Shown here piece after piece: positions 63,743-64,000 of a stretch of DNA of 64,000 bases. Position 1 is the stretch's first letter; each line of letters begins with the position of its first letter. The position numbers and the translations under genes were made by a program. The DNA lies in contig NZ_JACRTF010000001.1 of assembly GCF_014385165.1 (NCBI RefSeq), forward strand, positions 2,852,001-2,916,000, written 5' to 3'. Below the pieces are notes generated by a model. That model was not told the DNA's origin. It made no database searches and saw nothing but the letters and a program-made list of their open reading frames with translations. Origin of the DNA: Jilunia laotingensis (GTDB lineage: Bacteria > Bacteroidota > Bacteroidia > Bacteroidales > Bacteroidaceae).

Positions 63743-64000
63743 TTACATCAGGAAGCCCAGCAAGATACCGGCAGCAACTGCTGAACCGATTACTCCGGCT
63801 ACATTCGGACCCATAGCATGCATTAGCAGATAGTTGGTCGGATCATATTCCAAACCTACAATCTGAGAAATACGTGCTGAGTCGGGAACTGCAGAAACAC
63901 CTGCATTACCGATCAACGGATTGATCTTATTGTCTTTACCCAATACCAAATTGAACAATTTCACGAAGATTACTCCGGAAGCTGTAGCAATGATGAATGA
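63743..64000 (-). CDS. oadB: Sodium-translocating decarboxylase beta subunit, C-terminal end (partial)
   Basis: The frame continues beyond the right edge; 85 residues are visible. They match the end of the OadB/MmdB/GcdB family: [40 protein letters not shown], and the final helix AAGILLGFL. This membrane subunit couples decarboxylation of a biotin-carried carboxyl group to sodium export. In Bacteroides it usually belongs to a methylmalonyl-CoA or oxaloacetate decarboxylase; which one cannot be told from this end alone. Confidence 0.92.
   Translation of the reverse strand, partial: SFIIATASGVIFVKLFNLVLGKDNKINPLIGNAGVSAVPDSARISQIVGLEYDPTNYLLMHAMGPNVAGVIGSAVAAGILLGFLM

Overview
The window looks like chromosomal DNA of a gut Bacteroides, most likely of the B. 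fragilis group. This rests on SusC/SusD-type genes, a hybrid two-component regulator, a cobalamin-riboswitch operon with BtuB and BtuG-like proteins, Bacteroides-type promoters (TTTG at -33, TAnnTTTG at -7) and many lipoproteins with a Cys signal. No rRNA, tRNA, CRISPR array or intact insertion sequence was seen.

Layout. 1-0.4 kb: end of prfC, then a bidirectional terminator. 0.5-11.4 kb: one minus-strand operon behind a cobalamin riboswitch, with btuB, a BtuG-like beta-propeller lipoprotein, a second lipoprotein, a second propeller protein and a 1424-residue surface protein that shares a domain with the lipoprotein. 11.6-18 kb: secreted proteins of unknown role, a 38-residue secreted peptide, a TPR/AraC regulator and a frameshifted YD-like secreted protein. 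18.1-23.6 kb: tripartite RND efflux pump. 23.7-39.5 kb: alpha-glucan locus. Maltose phosphorylase, an MFS sugar importer and a LacI regulator lie on minus, and a SusC-SusD-SusE-SusF-lipoprotein-GH13 operon on plus. Similar LacI-type palindromes occur here and upstream of a SusA-like amylase at 63.6 kb, suggesting one regulon. 39.5-44.3 kb: a TPR histidine kinase and housekeeping genes (rpmE2, EEP hydrolase, fructose-bisphosphate aldolase). 44.4-46.4 kb: BspA-like LRR protein, a decayed chimeric paralogue and a second small secreted peptide. 46.9-50.7 kb: AT-rich accessory island with a KilA-N protein, a methyltransferase, an HNH nuclease with a large unknown C-terminal part, and a decayed gene fragment. 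51.3-61.3 kb: alpha-L-rhamnosidase (GH78), GH125 and GH76 alpha-1,6-mannan enzymes and a divergent hybrid two-component regulator, perhaps for a rhamnose-containing mannan. 61.7-63.6 kb: SusA-like GH13. 63.7-64 kb: end of a sodium-pumping decarboxylase beta subunit.

The most unusual signal is non-coding. Four intergenic arrays (13.7, 28.7, 50.7 and 61.5 kb) are built of contiguous units repeating every 22 bp (one step is 21 bp). They form two sequence subfamilies that share a GATGAA core and may be one repeat family. Other items worth a look are the two paralogous tiny secreted peptides, an invertible-promoter-like inverted repeat upstream of the rhamnosidase, and the uncharacterised surface proteins under B12 control.
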